Below the pieces are notes generated by a model, which had not been told where the DNA came from, searched no databases, and was given only the letters and a program-made list of their open reading frames with translations. Shown one piece after another: positions 32,937-40,534 of a DNA stretch of 40,534 bases. This DNA comes from Pseudoalteromonas shioyasakiensis (GTDB taxonomy: Bacteria > Pseudomonadota > Gammaproteobacteria > Enterobacterales > Alteromonadaceae). The stretch is from assembly GCF_022398475.1 (NCBI RefSeq), contig NZ_JAKEVM010000025.1:1-40534 (forward strand). The letters run 5' to 3'. Every line of letters begins with the position of its first letter. Position 1 is the first letter of the stretch. A program made the translations under genes and the position numbers.

Positions 32937-33887
32937 GTGATTGCAAATATTGTTCAAAACCATTTGGACATTATTGTATTTTTTGTCGCGCTCTTAGCTG
33001 AGCGCTTCTTTCCTTTGGTTAGTTGGTATCATCCTAATACCTTTTTAACCGTTATTTTCTCTGCGCTTAGCGAGCGTTTATACAACCCAACGAACCCCAA
33101 AAGCTATCAATATTTAGCCTCAACCTTAGCTTTTACTCTCACCATTTTAGTGATAGTGACATTGGTTGTGCTGTTTTTAGAGTTTGCTTTTTACCCTGAG
33201 CTATTAAATGGCTTAATTTTATATTTGTTACTCAGTAGCCGCGCTCAAGAGAAGAAATCATTACGTATTGCCAGATTACTCAAGCTCAACCAAAAAGCGA
33301 CTGCAAGAGAGCTACTAGCTAGCCTCGTTGCCCGTGATGTATCACGTTTATCAGCCCCAGGCATTTGCAAAGCAACCATGGAGTCACTGGTGCTACAAAG
33401 TGCGCGGCATTATTTTGCCGTTATATTCTTTTATCTACTTGGCGGCGCTATCCTTGCTTTGGTTTATCGTTTACTCACATTAATTCATCAAGCATGGCGA
33501 AAAAACCTAAAACCCAACAACCCGTTTTTGGCTCCCATTGCTAAGTTACTGTTTGTATTGGAGTGGTTACCCACTCGATTAGTTGCATTAACGATTGCAG
33601 CAACCAATGCCAGTAAACAATGTATTCATTATATAAAACACTATGGCAGACACTTTTATCAAACCAATACAGGATGGCTGTTAAGTGTTACATCGGCTGC
33701 TTTGCAAGTGCAATTAGGCGGCCCTGCCCTTTACCAAAGTGAGCGCTTTAATAAAATGCGTGTTGGGACCGATCGCTTACCAGATGCCGATGATATTCCT
33801 GCCTTAGTGAATCGCTTAAATCAAGCGAAAGCATTTTGGTTACTACTGATAGTCGGGATTGAAGTAATTGGCCTATTCACAAACTAA
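32937..33887 (+). CDS. Divergent CobD/CbiB-like membrane protein
   Basis: A 316-residue multi-spanning protein with GTG start, coupled to mtnN. It aligns in outline with the CobD/CbiB family (adenosylcobinamide-phosphate synthase): LLAERFFP at the start, RELLASLVARDVSRLSAPGICKATMESL in the middle, a YLLGGAILALVYRL helix and a GWLLSVTSAALQVQLGGPALY segment near the end. The E-N-x-x-D-G-x-x-A-P-L-F motif normally following I-x-x-A-T-x-E-S-L is replaced by VLQSARHYFAVIFFYL, so classical cobinamide chemistry is doubtful. No cobalamin genes are nearby. It may be a repurposed relative that works with MtnN or in membrane homeostasis; the function is unknown. Confidence 0.75.
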   Translation: MIANIVQNHLDIIVFFVALLAERFFPLVSWYHPNTFLTVIFSALSERLYNPTNPKSYQYLASTLAFTLTILVIVTLVVLFLEFAFYPELLNGLILYLLLSSRAQEKKSLRIARLLKLNQKATARELLASLVARDVSRLSAPGICKATMESLVLQSARHYFAVIFFYLLGGAILALVYRLLTLIHQAWRKNLKPNNPFLAPIAKLLFVLEWLPTRLVALTIAATNASKQCIHYIKHYGRHFYQTNTGWLLSVTSAALQVQLGGPALYQSERFNKMRVGTDRLPDADDIPALVNRLNQAKAFWLLLIVGIEVIGLFTN

Positions 33888-33903
33888 TCAAAATATAAGC
33901 ACA

Positions 33904-33933
33904 AAAAAACCAGCCGCAGCTGGTTTTTTTTAT
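33904..33933. terminator. Bidirectional terminator between the CbiB-like gene and tyrS
   Basis: ACCAGC/GCTGGT stem flanked by A7 on the left and T8 on the right, between convergent genes. Confidence 0.92.
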
Positions 33934-33947
33934 ACCAATTAGCTTTA

Positions 33948-35147
33948 TTAAGCTAAGGTGATTTTAGCAAACTTACGTTTACCTACTTGGTAAATCTGTG
34001 TTGTGCCTTTAGCAACTTCAAGCTTAGTATCCGTTACTTTCTCTTCACCATTAATCTTTACAGCACCTTGTTTAATCATACGCATTGCTTCTGACGTACT
34101 AGCTACAAGGTTAGCTTCTTTTAATAGATTAGTAATAAACACAGTATCTTCAGCAATTGTTACTGTCACTTCTGGGATCTCATCTGGTAATGCATTCTTT
34201 TGGAAACGCTTGATGAAATCTTGATGAGCACCTTCGGCTGCTTCTTCACTGTGGAAACGTGCAATCATTTCTTTTGCAAGCTCAATCTTGATGTCACGCG
34301 GGTTTGCACCATCAGCAACACGCTGTTTAAGCGCAGCAATTTCTTCGATAGATAAAGCACTTAATAAGTCATAGTAACGCCACATTAGATCATCGCTGAT
34401 AGACATTACTTTACCAAACATGTCGTTTGGCTCATCAGTAATACCAATGTAATTACCTAATGACTTAGACATTTTCTGAACGCCGTCAGTACCTTCAAGC
34501 AGTGGCATCATAAGTACTGTTTGTGGCTTTTGGCCTTCGTCTTTTTGTAATTCACGACCCATTAATAGGTTAAAACGTTGGTCTGTACCGCCAAGCTCAA
34601 CATCAGCTTCTAATGCAACTGAGTCCCAACCTTGTACCAGTGGATATAAAAATTCGTGGATAGCAATGGATTGACCGTTGGCATAACGCTTTTTAAAGTC
34701 ATCACGTTCTAGCATACGTGCTACTGTTTGACGCGCAGCCAGTTTAATCATACCTGCTGCACCTAAGTTCTCCATCCAAGCAGAGTTGAATGCAACCGTT
34801 GTTTTAGCAGGATCAAGAATTTTAAATACTTGCTCTTTATAGGTTTCAGCATTAGCTAAAACATCTTCACGAGTTAACGGTTTACGTGTTACGTTTTTAC
34901 CCGTTGGATCACCAATCATACCGGTGAAGTCACCGATTAAGAAAATCACTTCATGACCTAGGTCTTGGAAGGTTTTCATTTTGTTGATAAGAACTGTATG
35001 ACCTAAATGCAGATCAGGCGCAGTTGGATCGAAACCCGCTTTGATCTTAAGTTTCTTACCAGACTTTAGCTTTTCGACTAATTCGTCTTCAATTAATATC
35101 TCTTCTGCACCGCGTTTTATCTCAGCTAGAGCGGTTTGTAAATCCAC
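33948..35147 (-). CDS. tyrS: Tyrosyl-tRNA synthetase, TyrZ-type
   Basis: A 399-residue class I synthetase that charges tRNA-Tyr. Seen: the HIGH-type motif PDLHLGHT (about 42-49), [11 protein letters not shown], the KMSKS loop in [10 protein letters not shown] (about 230), and a C-terminal S4 RNA-binding domain (about 340-395, [17 protein letters not shown]). A KMSKS loop and a length of about 400 place it in the TyrZ branch; E. coli TyrS has KFGKT and 424 residues. The start is GTG with GGAG nine bases upstream (minus strand). No T-box or other leader structure was recognised in 35148-35250. Many bacteria carry one or both types; a second gene may exist elsewhere. Confidence 0.95.
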   Translation of the reverse strand: MDLQTALAEIKRGAEEILIEDELVEKLKSGKKLKIKAGFDPTAPDLHLGHTVLINKMKTFQDLGHEVIFLIGDFTGMIGDPTGKNVTRKPLTREDVLANAETYKEQVFKILDPAKTTVAFNSAWMENLGAAGMIKLAARQTVARMLERDDFKKRYANGQSIAIHEFLYPLVQGWDSVALEADVELGGTDQRFNLLMGRELQKDEGQKPQTVLMMPLLEGTDGVQKMSKSLGNYIGITDEPNDMFGKVMSISDDLMWRYYDLLSALSIEEIAALKQRVADGANPRDIKIELAKEMIARFHSEEAAEGAHQDFIKRFQKNALPDEIPEVTVTIAEDTVFITNLLKEANLVASTSEAMRMIKQGAVKINGEEKVTDTKLEVAKGTTQIYQVGKRKFAKITLA

Positions 35148-35546
35148 TGTGTATTACTCCAAAAATTCAGCTACCGGGGCGTGGTGGCCTATCAGGGTTA
35201 TAAAATATAGAGCTAAAAACTTTAAAATTTAGCTAGTTAGCACCAAAAAGCGACACTAGAAAAAAGCCTAACTTAAATAGTTTAAGAAACAGCCCTGAAG
35301 GCAGCGCGCATGATTGTTCTTTATACCGCGTTATTGCAATTTAATGAAGGTACTTTAGTTAACTAATATAGATTTAGTTTAACCATAGGCATCTGCTGCA
35401 ATTTTAACCAAAAAAGTTTAACGCGCTGAGCAATTCTAGCGTAAAATAGCGCCAGTTTAAATCTACAAAACACTGGTATTTGCTCTATTTTAGGTATATC
35501 CTGCGATATTAGTATTTAAATTTCTTGACAGCAGAAAAGGCACGAT
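35148..35546. promoter_or_regulatory. Divergent upstream region of tyrS and mepM
   Basis: A 399-bp non-coding, AT-rich divergent spacer. I found no RNA gene, repeat-island module or strong palindrome. Several TAAAAT and TATAAA-like hexamers could serve either gene (for example near 35200 for tyrS on the minus strand and near 35442 for mepM). An AAAAGG Shine-Dalgarno precedes the mepM ATG. Confidence 0.4.
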
Positions 35547-36863
35547 ATGGTTCACGTAGTGCACAAACTTCCCAAAAAACACAAACTGCTTATTCTCGGT
35601 TTGGTTTCTGCTATTGTTGGCTTGGCATTATTGCCTTCTGAAAAAGCCACCGCTTCAAAGGATAACAGTGCAAAAGCACTTGAAATTGGCAAACGCTACG
35701 AATTACAAGTTAAAGTTGATGATAACGAAAAACTAACTGAGCTTAATTCACAGCAAGCAGCAGCAAAACTTCCAGAATACGAGCTTATCGACCATGAAGT
35801 ACGAAATGGCGATAATTTAGCACTTATCTTTAAACGTGCGGGTTTCTCAGCGCAAACATTACACAAACTAGTTAACACCAACGCTGAAACTCGTAAGTTA
35901 ACAAAAATTCACCCAGGCGAAATCTTAAGCTTTGCAACGGCTGAAGATGGTTCTCTAGCGCAGCTACGTTATGTGATCTCAAAAACAGATACCTTATACG
36001 TTACATTAAATGACGAAGGTAACTACGACACTTCTATCGATAGCAAAGAAATCGAAACGCTAAGTAAGTCGGCTGGCGGCGAGATCTCTAATAGTTTTTG
36101 GACGTCAGGCATTGCCGCTGGCTTGAGCGAGCGTCAAATTATGAATTTTGCTGACATCTTCGGTTGGGATGTCGACTTTGCTAATGACATTCGTAAAGGT
36201 GACCAATTTGGTCTAATTTATGAAGCTCACTATGTTGATGGTGAGTACATTGGTGATGGTAAAATTATTGCCGCAGAATTTATTAACCAAGGTGAGCGTT
36301 ATACCGCTATTCGCCATACTGATGGTAACTTCTACACACCTGAAGGCCGTAGCATGAAAAAAGCCTTCTTACGTGCGCCAGTTAACTTTAAGTATATTAG
36401 CTCGAGCTTTAATCCGCGTCGTTTACACCCAGTGACCAAAACGGTAAAACCTCATAACGGTATCGATTACGCAGCGCGTACCGGTACGCCAGTTGTATCA
36501 TCGGGTAATGGTAAAGTGATTAAAGCAGGCTACAGTAAATACAATGGTAATTATGTATTTATTAGCCATGGCACACAGTATGTGACTAAGTACTTACACT
36601 TAAACAAAAAGATGGTTAGAACTGGTCAGAAAGTGAAACAAGGCCAGAAGATTGGTACTGTTGGTGCGACAGGTCGTGTGACGGGCCCACACTTACACTA
36701 TGAATTCTTAGTAAACGGTGTACACCGTAACCCTAAAACGGTCAAACTACCTAAATCAGAGCCTCTACCGCGCGATGAGTTAGCTAAGTTTAAACCGATT
36801 GCTGATAACTTCTTAGCGCAATTACAGCGTAACCGTGAGTTACAATTAGCGTTAAATAAGTAG
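35547..36863 (+). CDS. mepM: M23 murein DD-endopeptidase, MepM-like
   Basis: A 438-residue cell-wall hydrolase, same size as E. coli MepM (440), which cleaves D-Ala-mDAP crosslinks to allow peptidoglycan expansion. Seen: an N-terminal signal-anchor helix (about 12-28), an OapA/LysM-like glycan-binding region (about 78-130, VRNGDNLALIFKRAGFSAQ), a middle domain, and the LytM catalytic domain (about 290-405) with Zn ligands in HNGIDY (His and Asp) and HLHYEF (HxH). It lies opposite tyrS, the place occupied by such genes in many gammaproteobacteria. Confidence 0.93.
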   Translation: MVHVVHKLPKKHKLLILGLVSAIVGLALLPSEKATASKDNSAKALEIGKRYELQVKVDDNEKLTELNSQQAAAKLPEYELIDHEVRNGDNLALIFKRAGFSAQTLHKLVNTNAETRKLTKIHPGEILSFATAEDGSLAQLRYVISKTDTLYVTLNDEGNYDTSIDSKEIETLSKSAGGEISNSFWTSGIAAGLSERQIMNFADIFGWDVDFANDIRKGDQFGLIYEAHYVDGEYIGDGKIIAAEFINQGERYTAIRHTDGNFYTPEGRSMKKAFLRAPVNFKYISSSFNPRRLHPVTKTVKPHNGIDYAARTGTPVVSSGNGKVIKAGYSKYNGNYVFISHGTQYVTKYLHLNKKMVRTGQKVKQGQKIGTVGATGRVTGPHLHYEFLVNGVHRNPKTVKLPKSEPLPRDELAKFKPIADNFLAQLQRNRELQLALNK

Positions 36864-36877
36864 TTAAGTAAACATGT

Positions 36878-36907
36878 AAAAGCCGCTTCAATTGAAGCGG
36901 CTTTTTT
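36878..36907 (+). terminator. Terminator of mepM
   Basis: AGCCGCTTC/GAAGCGGCT stem, AATT at the tip, followed by TTTTTT. Confidence 0.92.
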
Positions 36908-36986
36908 GTGCCAGAATAAATCTGGCTAAAACTATTATAGACTTTACTAAAATCAGTACTGATAGCACTGCGGGTTAATACTATTA

Positions 36987-37163
36987 TTACCTTAAAAGAA
37001 CATAGATAAGTTGAATAATCAGCGAAATCATCACCAGTGGCCAAATATACTTTGCATACTTTGTCGCGCCATCAAGCCCCATTTTAGACTGATACTTTTC
37101 AAGTAGCGGTATTAAAATAACCAAAGCAACAAAAAGGCATAATAAGATAATAAAAACATTCAT
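36987..37163 (-). CDS. Small hydrophobic two-helix protein, unknown function
   Basis: A 58-residue protein beginning MNVFIILLCLFVALVILIPLL, a first membrane helix (about 2-22). A charged stretch (EKYQSKMGLDGATKYAKYIW) follows, then a second helix to the C-terminus ending VLLR. ATG at 37161-37163 is preceded by an AGGAAG Shine-Dalgarno eight bases upstream, supporting translation; a longer start would begin inside that site. It stands alone between the mepM terminator and the oad terminator. I do not recognise a family. Confidence 0.65.
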   Translation of the reverse strand: MNVFIILLCLFVALVILIPLLEKYQSKMGLDGATKYAKYIWPLVMISLIIQLIYVLLR

Positions 37164-37227
37164 GGCGGCTTCCTTACACAACTATCATTTAACTACAATT
37201 TCTTTAGGGTGACCCTAGTCTATAGGC

Positions 37228-37256
37228 AAAAAAAAGCGCAGTAAAATTACTGCGCC
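37228..37256 (-). terminator. Terminator of the oadGAB operon
   Basis: On the minus strand GGCGCAGTAA and TTACTGCGC form a stem followed by eight T, 35 bases after the oadB stop. To its left (37205-37217) TAGGGTGACCCTA is a short palindrome in the small-protein upstream region. Confidence 0.92.
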
Positions 37257-37290
37257 AGTCGGTTGGAAGTAAATCGACTTAATCGTGTTA

Positions 37291-38421
37291 TTAGCCAACA
37301 ATCGCTAACAAAATACCTGCTGCAACGGCACTTCCTAATACCCCTGCTACGTTTGGTCCCATGGCATGCATTAACAAGAAGTTATGCGGGTTGCTCTCAA
37401 GGCCTACCTTATTAACCACACGTGCTGCCATTGGTACCGCTGACACACCTGCTGCGCCTACTAATGGGTTGATTGGCGATTTAGAGATCTTATTAAGACC
37501 TTTTGCCATAAACACCCCTGAAGCTGTACCGATTGCAAAGGCTAAAGCACCTAACACCAAAATACCGATTGTTTCTACGGTTAAGAACTTATCGGCTGCA
37601 AGCTTTGAGCCTACCGCTAAGCCTAAGAAAATGGTGGTAATGTTGATGATTTCGTTTTGTGCACTATTGCTTAAACGATCAACCACACCTGATTCACGCA
37701 TCAAGTTACCTAAGCAGAACATACCTACCAGCGGTGTTGCCGCAGGTAAAAACAAGATAGTTAAACTAAGCACCATTAATGGAAAAACAATTTTCTCTTT
37801 TTTCGATACTGTACGAAGTTGCGGCATTTGAATTTCGCGCTCTTCTTGCGTTGTTAGTGCGCGCATAATTGGCGGCTGAATAATTGGCACAAGTGCCATG
37901 TATGAATAAGCCGCTACTGCGATTGCACCAAGTAAATCAGGTGCCAACTTAGATGCTAAGAAAATAGCTGTTGGACCATCTGCCCCACCAATAATGGCGA
38001 TGGCCGATGCATCCTGTAGCGAAAATTCAAAGCCAGGAATAAAGTTAAGTAGAATTGCACCAAATAAAGTAGCAAAAATACCAAACTGCGCAGCCGCGCC
38101 CAACAGCAACATACGCGGATTTGCTATCAGGGCACTAAAGTCTGTGAGTGCACCCACGCCCATAAAGATCAAAAGTGGGAATACCCCAGAGTCAATCCCG
38201 ATATGGTACACGTAATATAAAAGACCACCCGGCTCAGATAACCCAGCAACTGGGATATTAGTTAAAATAGCCCCAAAGCCGATAGGTAATAACAACAGTG
38301 GCTCAAAGTTACGGGCGATTGCTAAATAGAGTAACAAGCAACCAACCGCAATCATGATCAATGCTGGAAAAGTAAAGTTAGCAATACCCGTGGCATGCCA
38401 GAGGTTTAAAACACCATCCAT
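37291..38421 (-). CDS. oadB: Oxaloacetate decarboxylase beta subunit (Na+ pump)
   Basis: A 376-residue inner-membrane subunit that decarboxylates carboxybiotin and exports Na+. It is very hydrophobic, with about nine to eleven helices. Family motifs: [50 protein letters not shown] (the signature around the Na+ site, about 143-157), [12 protein letters not shown] and [26 protein letters not shown]. It is the last gene of oadGAB, 10 bases after oadA. Confidence 0.96.
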   Translation of the reverse strand: MDGVLNLWHATGIANFTFPALIMIAVGCLLLYLAIARNFEPLLLLPIGFGAILTNIPVAGLSEPGGLLYYVYHIGIDSGVFPLLIFMGVGALTDFSALIANPRMLLLGAAAQFGIFATLFGAILLNFIPGFEFSLQDASAIAIIGGADGPTAIFLASKLAPDLLGAIAVAAYSYMALVPIIQPPIMRALTTQEEREIQMPQLRTVSKKEKIVFPLMVLSLTILFLPAATPLVGMFCLGNLMRESGVVDRLSNSAQNEIINITTIFLGLAVGSKLAADKFLTVETIGILVLGALAFAIGTASGVFMAKGLNKISKSPINPLVGAAGVSAVPMAARVVNKVGLESNPHNFLLMHAMGPNVAGVLGSAVAAGILLAIVG

Positions 38422-38431
38422 CCTCTGTCTC

Positions 38432-40204
38432 CTATGCCAGTGCGATTAGCGCATCGCCAGTGGCAACAGAGTCGCCTTCTGCTACTAATACTTCAGCTAT
38501 TGTGCCTGAGTGTGCAGCGCGAACTTCTGTTTCCATTTTCATCGCTTCCATAATGATAACCACATCACCTTCATTTACTGTTTGGCCAGCTTTTACCTTC
38601 ACTTTGAAAATATTGCCTGCTAACGGCGCGTTTAAGGTTTCGCTAACAGACGCTGAAGCTGACTGAGGAATTAACTCACTGTCTTTTAGGGTTACTTCTT
38701 TGAGCTCACCACCTTGCGCTACAACGACATCGTAAACTTTGCCATCAACTTTAACGCTGTATTGCTCTGCTTTTGCAGGGCTTGTAGAGGCTGGCTTAGT
38801 TTCTGACTTAGCGACTTCACCCGTTGGAATTGCTTCAAACGCATCAGGGTTGTTACGGTTTTTAATAAACTTAAGGCCGATTTGAGGGAATAATGCGTAA
38901 GTAAGCACATCATCAATCACGTCATTAGCAAGCTCTAAACCTTGCTCTTTAGCTTCACTTAATAACTCTGCTTCAAGCTTCTCCAGCTCAGGTTCAAGCT
39001 TATCAGCAGGACGGCACGTAATTGCTTCAGCCCCTTCTAGTACACGCTCTTGTAGCTCTTTATTCATTGGTGCCGGTGTTGCACCATACTCGCCTTTGAG
39101 TACACCTGCAGTTTCTTTTGTGATGGTTTTATAACGCTCGCCAGTCAACACATTAAGTACCGCTTGAGTACCAACAATTTGCGACGTTGGTGTAACTAGA
39201 GGAATATAACCTAAGTCTTCACGAACACGCGGGATCTCAAGTAACACTTGATCAAGCTTATCAGCAGCACCTTGCTCTTTAAGCTGATTCTCCATGTTAG
39301 TTAACATACCGCCAGGTACTTGGGCTAGTAAGATACGACCATCAACACCTTTAAGGCTACCTTCAAATGCAGCGTATTTCTTACGTACATCACGGAAATA
39401 AGCGGCAATTTCTTCTAACTCATTTAAATTAAGGCCGGTGTCACGCTCAGTGCCTTCTACAATTGAAACAATAGTTTCTGTGGCACTATGACCGTAGGTC
39501 ATACTCATTGACGAAATCGCCGTATCAAGCATATCGATACCCGCATCGATTGCTTTTTGGTAAGTTGCAGTACTTAAACCTGTCGTCGCGTGACATTGCA
39601 TTGCGATAGGAATAGATACAGTTTCTTTTAAGCCTTTGATCAACTGTTCGCAATCATATGGCTTTAATAAACCCGCCATATCTTTGATACAAATTGAATG
39701 ACAACCAAGATCTTCTAGTTGTTTTGCAAGCTCAAGCCACATATCAAGCGTATGGACTGGGCTTACTGTGTACGAAATAGTACCTTGGGCATGAGCACCT
39801 ACTTTAACTGCAGCTTTAATGGCAGTTTCAAGGTTACGTACATCGTTCATCGCATCGAAAATACGGAAGACATCAACACCGTTTTTGTGGGCACGCTCAA
39901 CAAACTTTTCGACTACATCATCAGCATAATGACGGTAACCTAGAAGATTCTGTCCGCGTAGTAGCATTTGTTGCTTAGTGTTTGGCATTGCCGCTTTTAG
40001 CTCGCGAATGCGTTGCCAAGGATCTTCACCTAAATAACGGATACACGAGTCAAACGTCGCACCACCCCATGATTCAATTGACCAATAACCCGCATTATCG
40101 AGTTTTTCTGCCATGGGTAGCATATCGTCTAAGCGCATACGCGTTGCCAAAAGAGACTGGTGTGCGTCACGCAATACTAATTCGGTTAATTTTAATTTAG
40201 CCAT
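38432..40204 (-). CDS. oadA: Oxaloacetate decarboxylase alpha subunit (biotin carboxyltransferase)
   Basis: A 590-residue cytosolic subunit that moves CO2 from oxaloacetate to biotin, giving pyruvate. The carboxyltransferase TIM barrel (about 1-300) begins with [16 protein letters not shown]; the central PYC_OADA domain follows, then a Pro/Ala/Ser-rich linker (about 465-480) and a C-terminal biotinyl domain with EAMKME, the biotinylated Lys being residue 556. It lies between oadG (15 bases upstream) and oadB. Pairing with OadB and OadG sets it apart from pyruvate carboxylase B. Confidence 0.96.
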   Translation of the reverse strand: MAKLKLTELVLRDAHQSLLATRMRLDDMLPMAEKLDNAGYWSIESWGGATFDSCIRYLGEDPWQRIRELKAAMPNTKQQMLLRGQNLLGYRHYADDVVEKFVERAHKNGVDVFRIFDAMNDVRNLETAIKAAVKVGAHAQGTISYTVSPVHTLDMWLELAKQLEDLGCHSICIKDMAGLLKPYDCEQLIKGLKETVSIPIAMQCHATTGLSTATYQKAIDAGIDMLDTAISSMSMTYGHSATETIVSIVEGTERDTGLNLNELEEIAAYFRDVRKKYAAFEGSLKGVDGRILLAQVPGGMLTNMENQLKEQGAADKLDQVLLEIPRVREDLGYIPLVTPTSQIVGTQAVLNVLTGERYKTITKETAGVLKGEYGATPAPMNKELQERVLEGAEAITCRPADKLEPELEKLEAELLSEAKEQGLELANDVIDDVLTYALFPQIGLKFIKNRNNPDAFEAIPTGEVAKSETKPASTSPAKAEQYSVKVDGKVYDVVVAQGGELKEVTLKDSELIPQSASASVSETLNAPLAGNIFKVKVKAGQTVNEGDVVIIMEAMKMETEVRAAHSGTIAEVLVAEGDSVATGDALIALA

Positions 40205-40219
40205 GTTTAAGCTGCCCCG

Positions 40220-40468
40220 TTATTTTTGTTTATTTCGAAATTGAGCAATTGCAGCGCTGATTGCTGCAATATGTGCCTGTGGCACACCCTGTTGAGGTTG
40301 AATTTTTGCTGTACGCGTAGGTTCTGCAGTTGCAGGATCATCAAATCGACCCACTACCTTTGACATTAAAGTGACTGCTGAAATCAAAATAGTCAGAAAA
40401 ACAAACACGCCTACCATGCCTGTCACCATCAAACTGGCCGCAGTGGTGAGTAATCCACCTATATCCAT
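40220..40468 (-). CDS. oadG: Oxaloacetate decarboxylase gamma subunit
   Basis: An 82-residue subunit that anchors OadA to OadB. One N-terminal helix (about 10-35, TAASLMVTGMVGVFVFLTIL) is followed by a soluble tail with PQQGVPQAHIAAISAAIAQFR, which in this family binds OadA and promotes catalysis. It is the first gene of the operon. GGGGAG stands six bases before the ATG. Upstream, 40469-40534 is AT-rich with TGCATAAT, a possible extended -10, near the window edge. Confidence 0.93.
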   Translation of the reverse strand: MDIGGLLTTAASLMVTGMVGVFVFLTILISAVTLMSKVVGRFDDPATAEPTRTAKIQPQQGVPQAHIAAISAAIAQFRNKQK

Positions 40469-40534
40469 ACGACTCCCCTCGCTTACTTAAAATAAAAAGT
40501 TATTTTTGTTAAATAATTATGCACCAATAATAAC

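Overview
The window looks like a chromosomal segment of a marine gammaproteobacterium of the Alteromonadales, most likely Pseudoalteromonas. Reasons: AT-rich coding sequence; gammaproteobacterial gene order at ygfB-pepP-ubiH-ubiI, at yggX-mutY facing trmB, and at tyrS facing an M23 endopeptidase; an ArcA/ArcB pair; Na+-pumping oxaloacetate decarboxylase; FolE2; and a NagR-like operator before a sugar transporter. The genus is inferred, not proven.

Layout. 1-10260: a LysR regulator, a TonB-dependent receptor, a FucP-type sugar transporter (probably NagP) and the ubiquinone/peptidase operon ygfB-pepP-ubiH-ubiI (minus strand). 10450-10640: 6S RNA. 11276-17003: an RND tripartite efflux operon (minus). 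17502-18551: a stable-RNA operon with four tRNA-Phe, three tRNA-Thr and two broken tRNA-Phe copies, bounded by a strong promoter and a terminator. 18777-21542: a hybrid histidine kinase. 21583-24937: yggX and mutY (minus) facing trmB and rsmC (plus). 25056-30355: a signalling block with a CHASE8-like histidine kinase, a YfiR-family protein, ArcA and convergent ArcB. 30529-33887: FolE2, a DUF2726 membrane protein, MtnN and a divergent CobD/CbiB-like membrane protein. 33948-36863: tyrS and a MepM-like endopeptidase. 36987-40468: a 58-residue membrane protein and oadGAB.

The most unusual content is in four non-coding islands (about 886-1655, 4095-4415, 10650-11217, 17133-17465). They are built from the same modules in similar order: tandem heptamers (CGAGTTT or AGTTGCG), GTAG-footed stem-loops of at least six stem families (REP-like, some paired head-to-head as REPINs), a second heptamer array (GGTGCTA), more GTAG hairpins, and degenerate pyrimidine-rich tracts ending in AACTCGCTAACT, which in the first island is the inverted match of the left end. 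All four lie in the left 17.5 kb; the remaining 23 kb has none. No REP-associated transposase is encoded here.

Functional themes: envelope transport and efflux, aerobic quinone synthesis, redox and envelope signalling (ArcA/ArcB, YfiR-kinase, hybrid kinase), RNA modification and charging, and central carbon/sodium bioenergetics. Most genes are ordinary core genes. The points worth following up are the repeat islands, the YfiR-kinase pair, an ArcB that lacks one of its two redox cysteines, the 6S locus without zapA or fau, and the expanded tRNA array.
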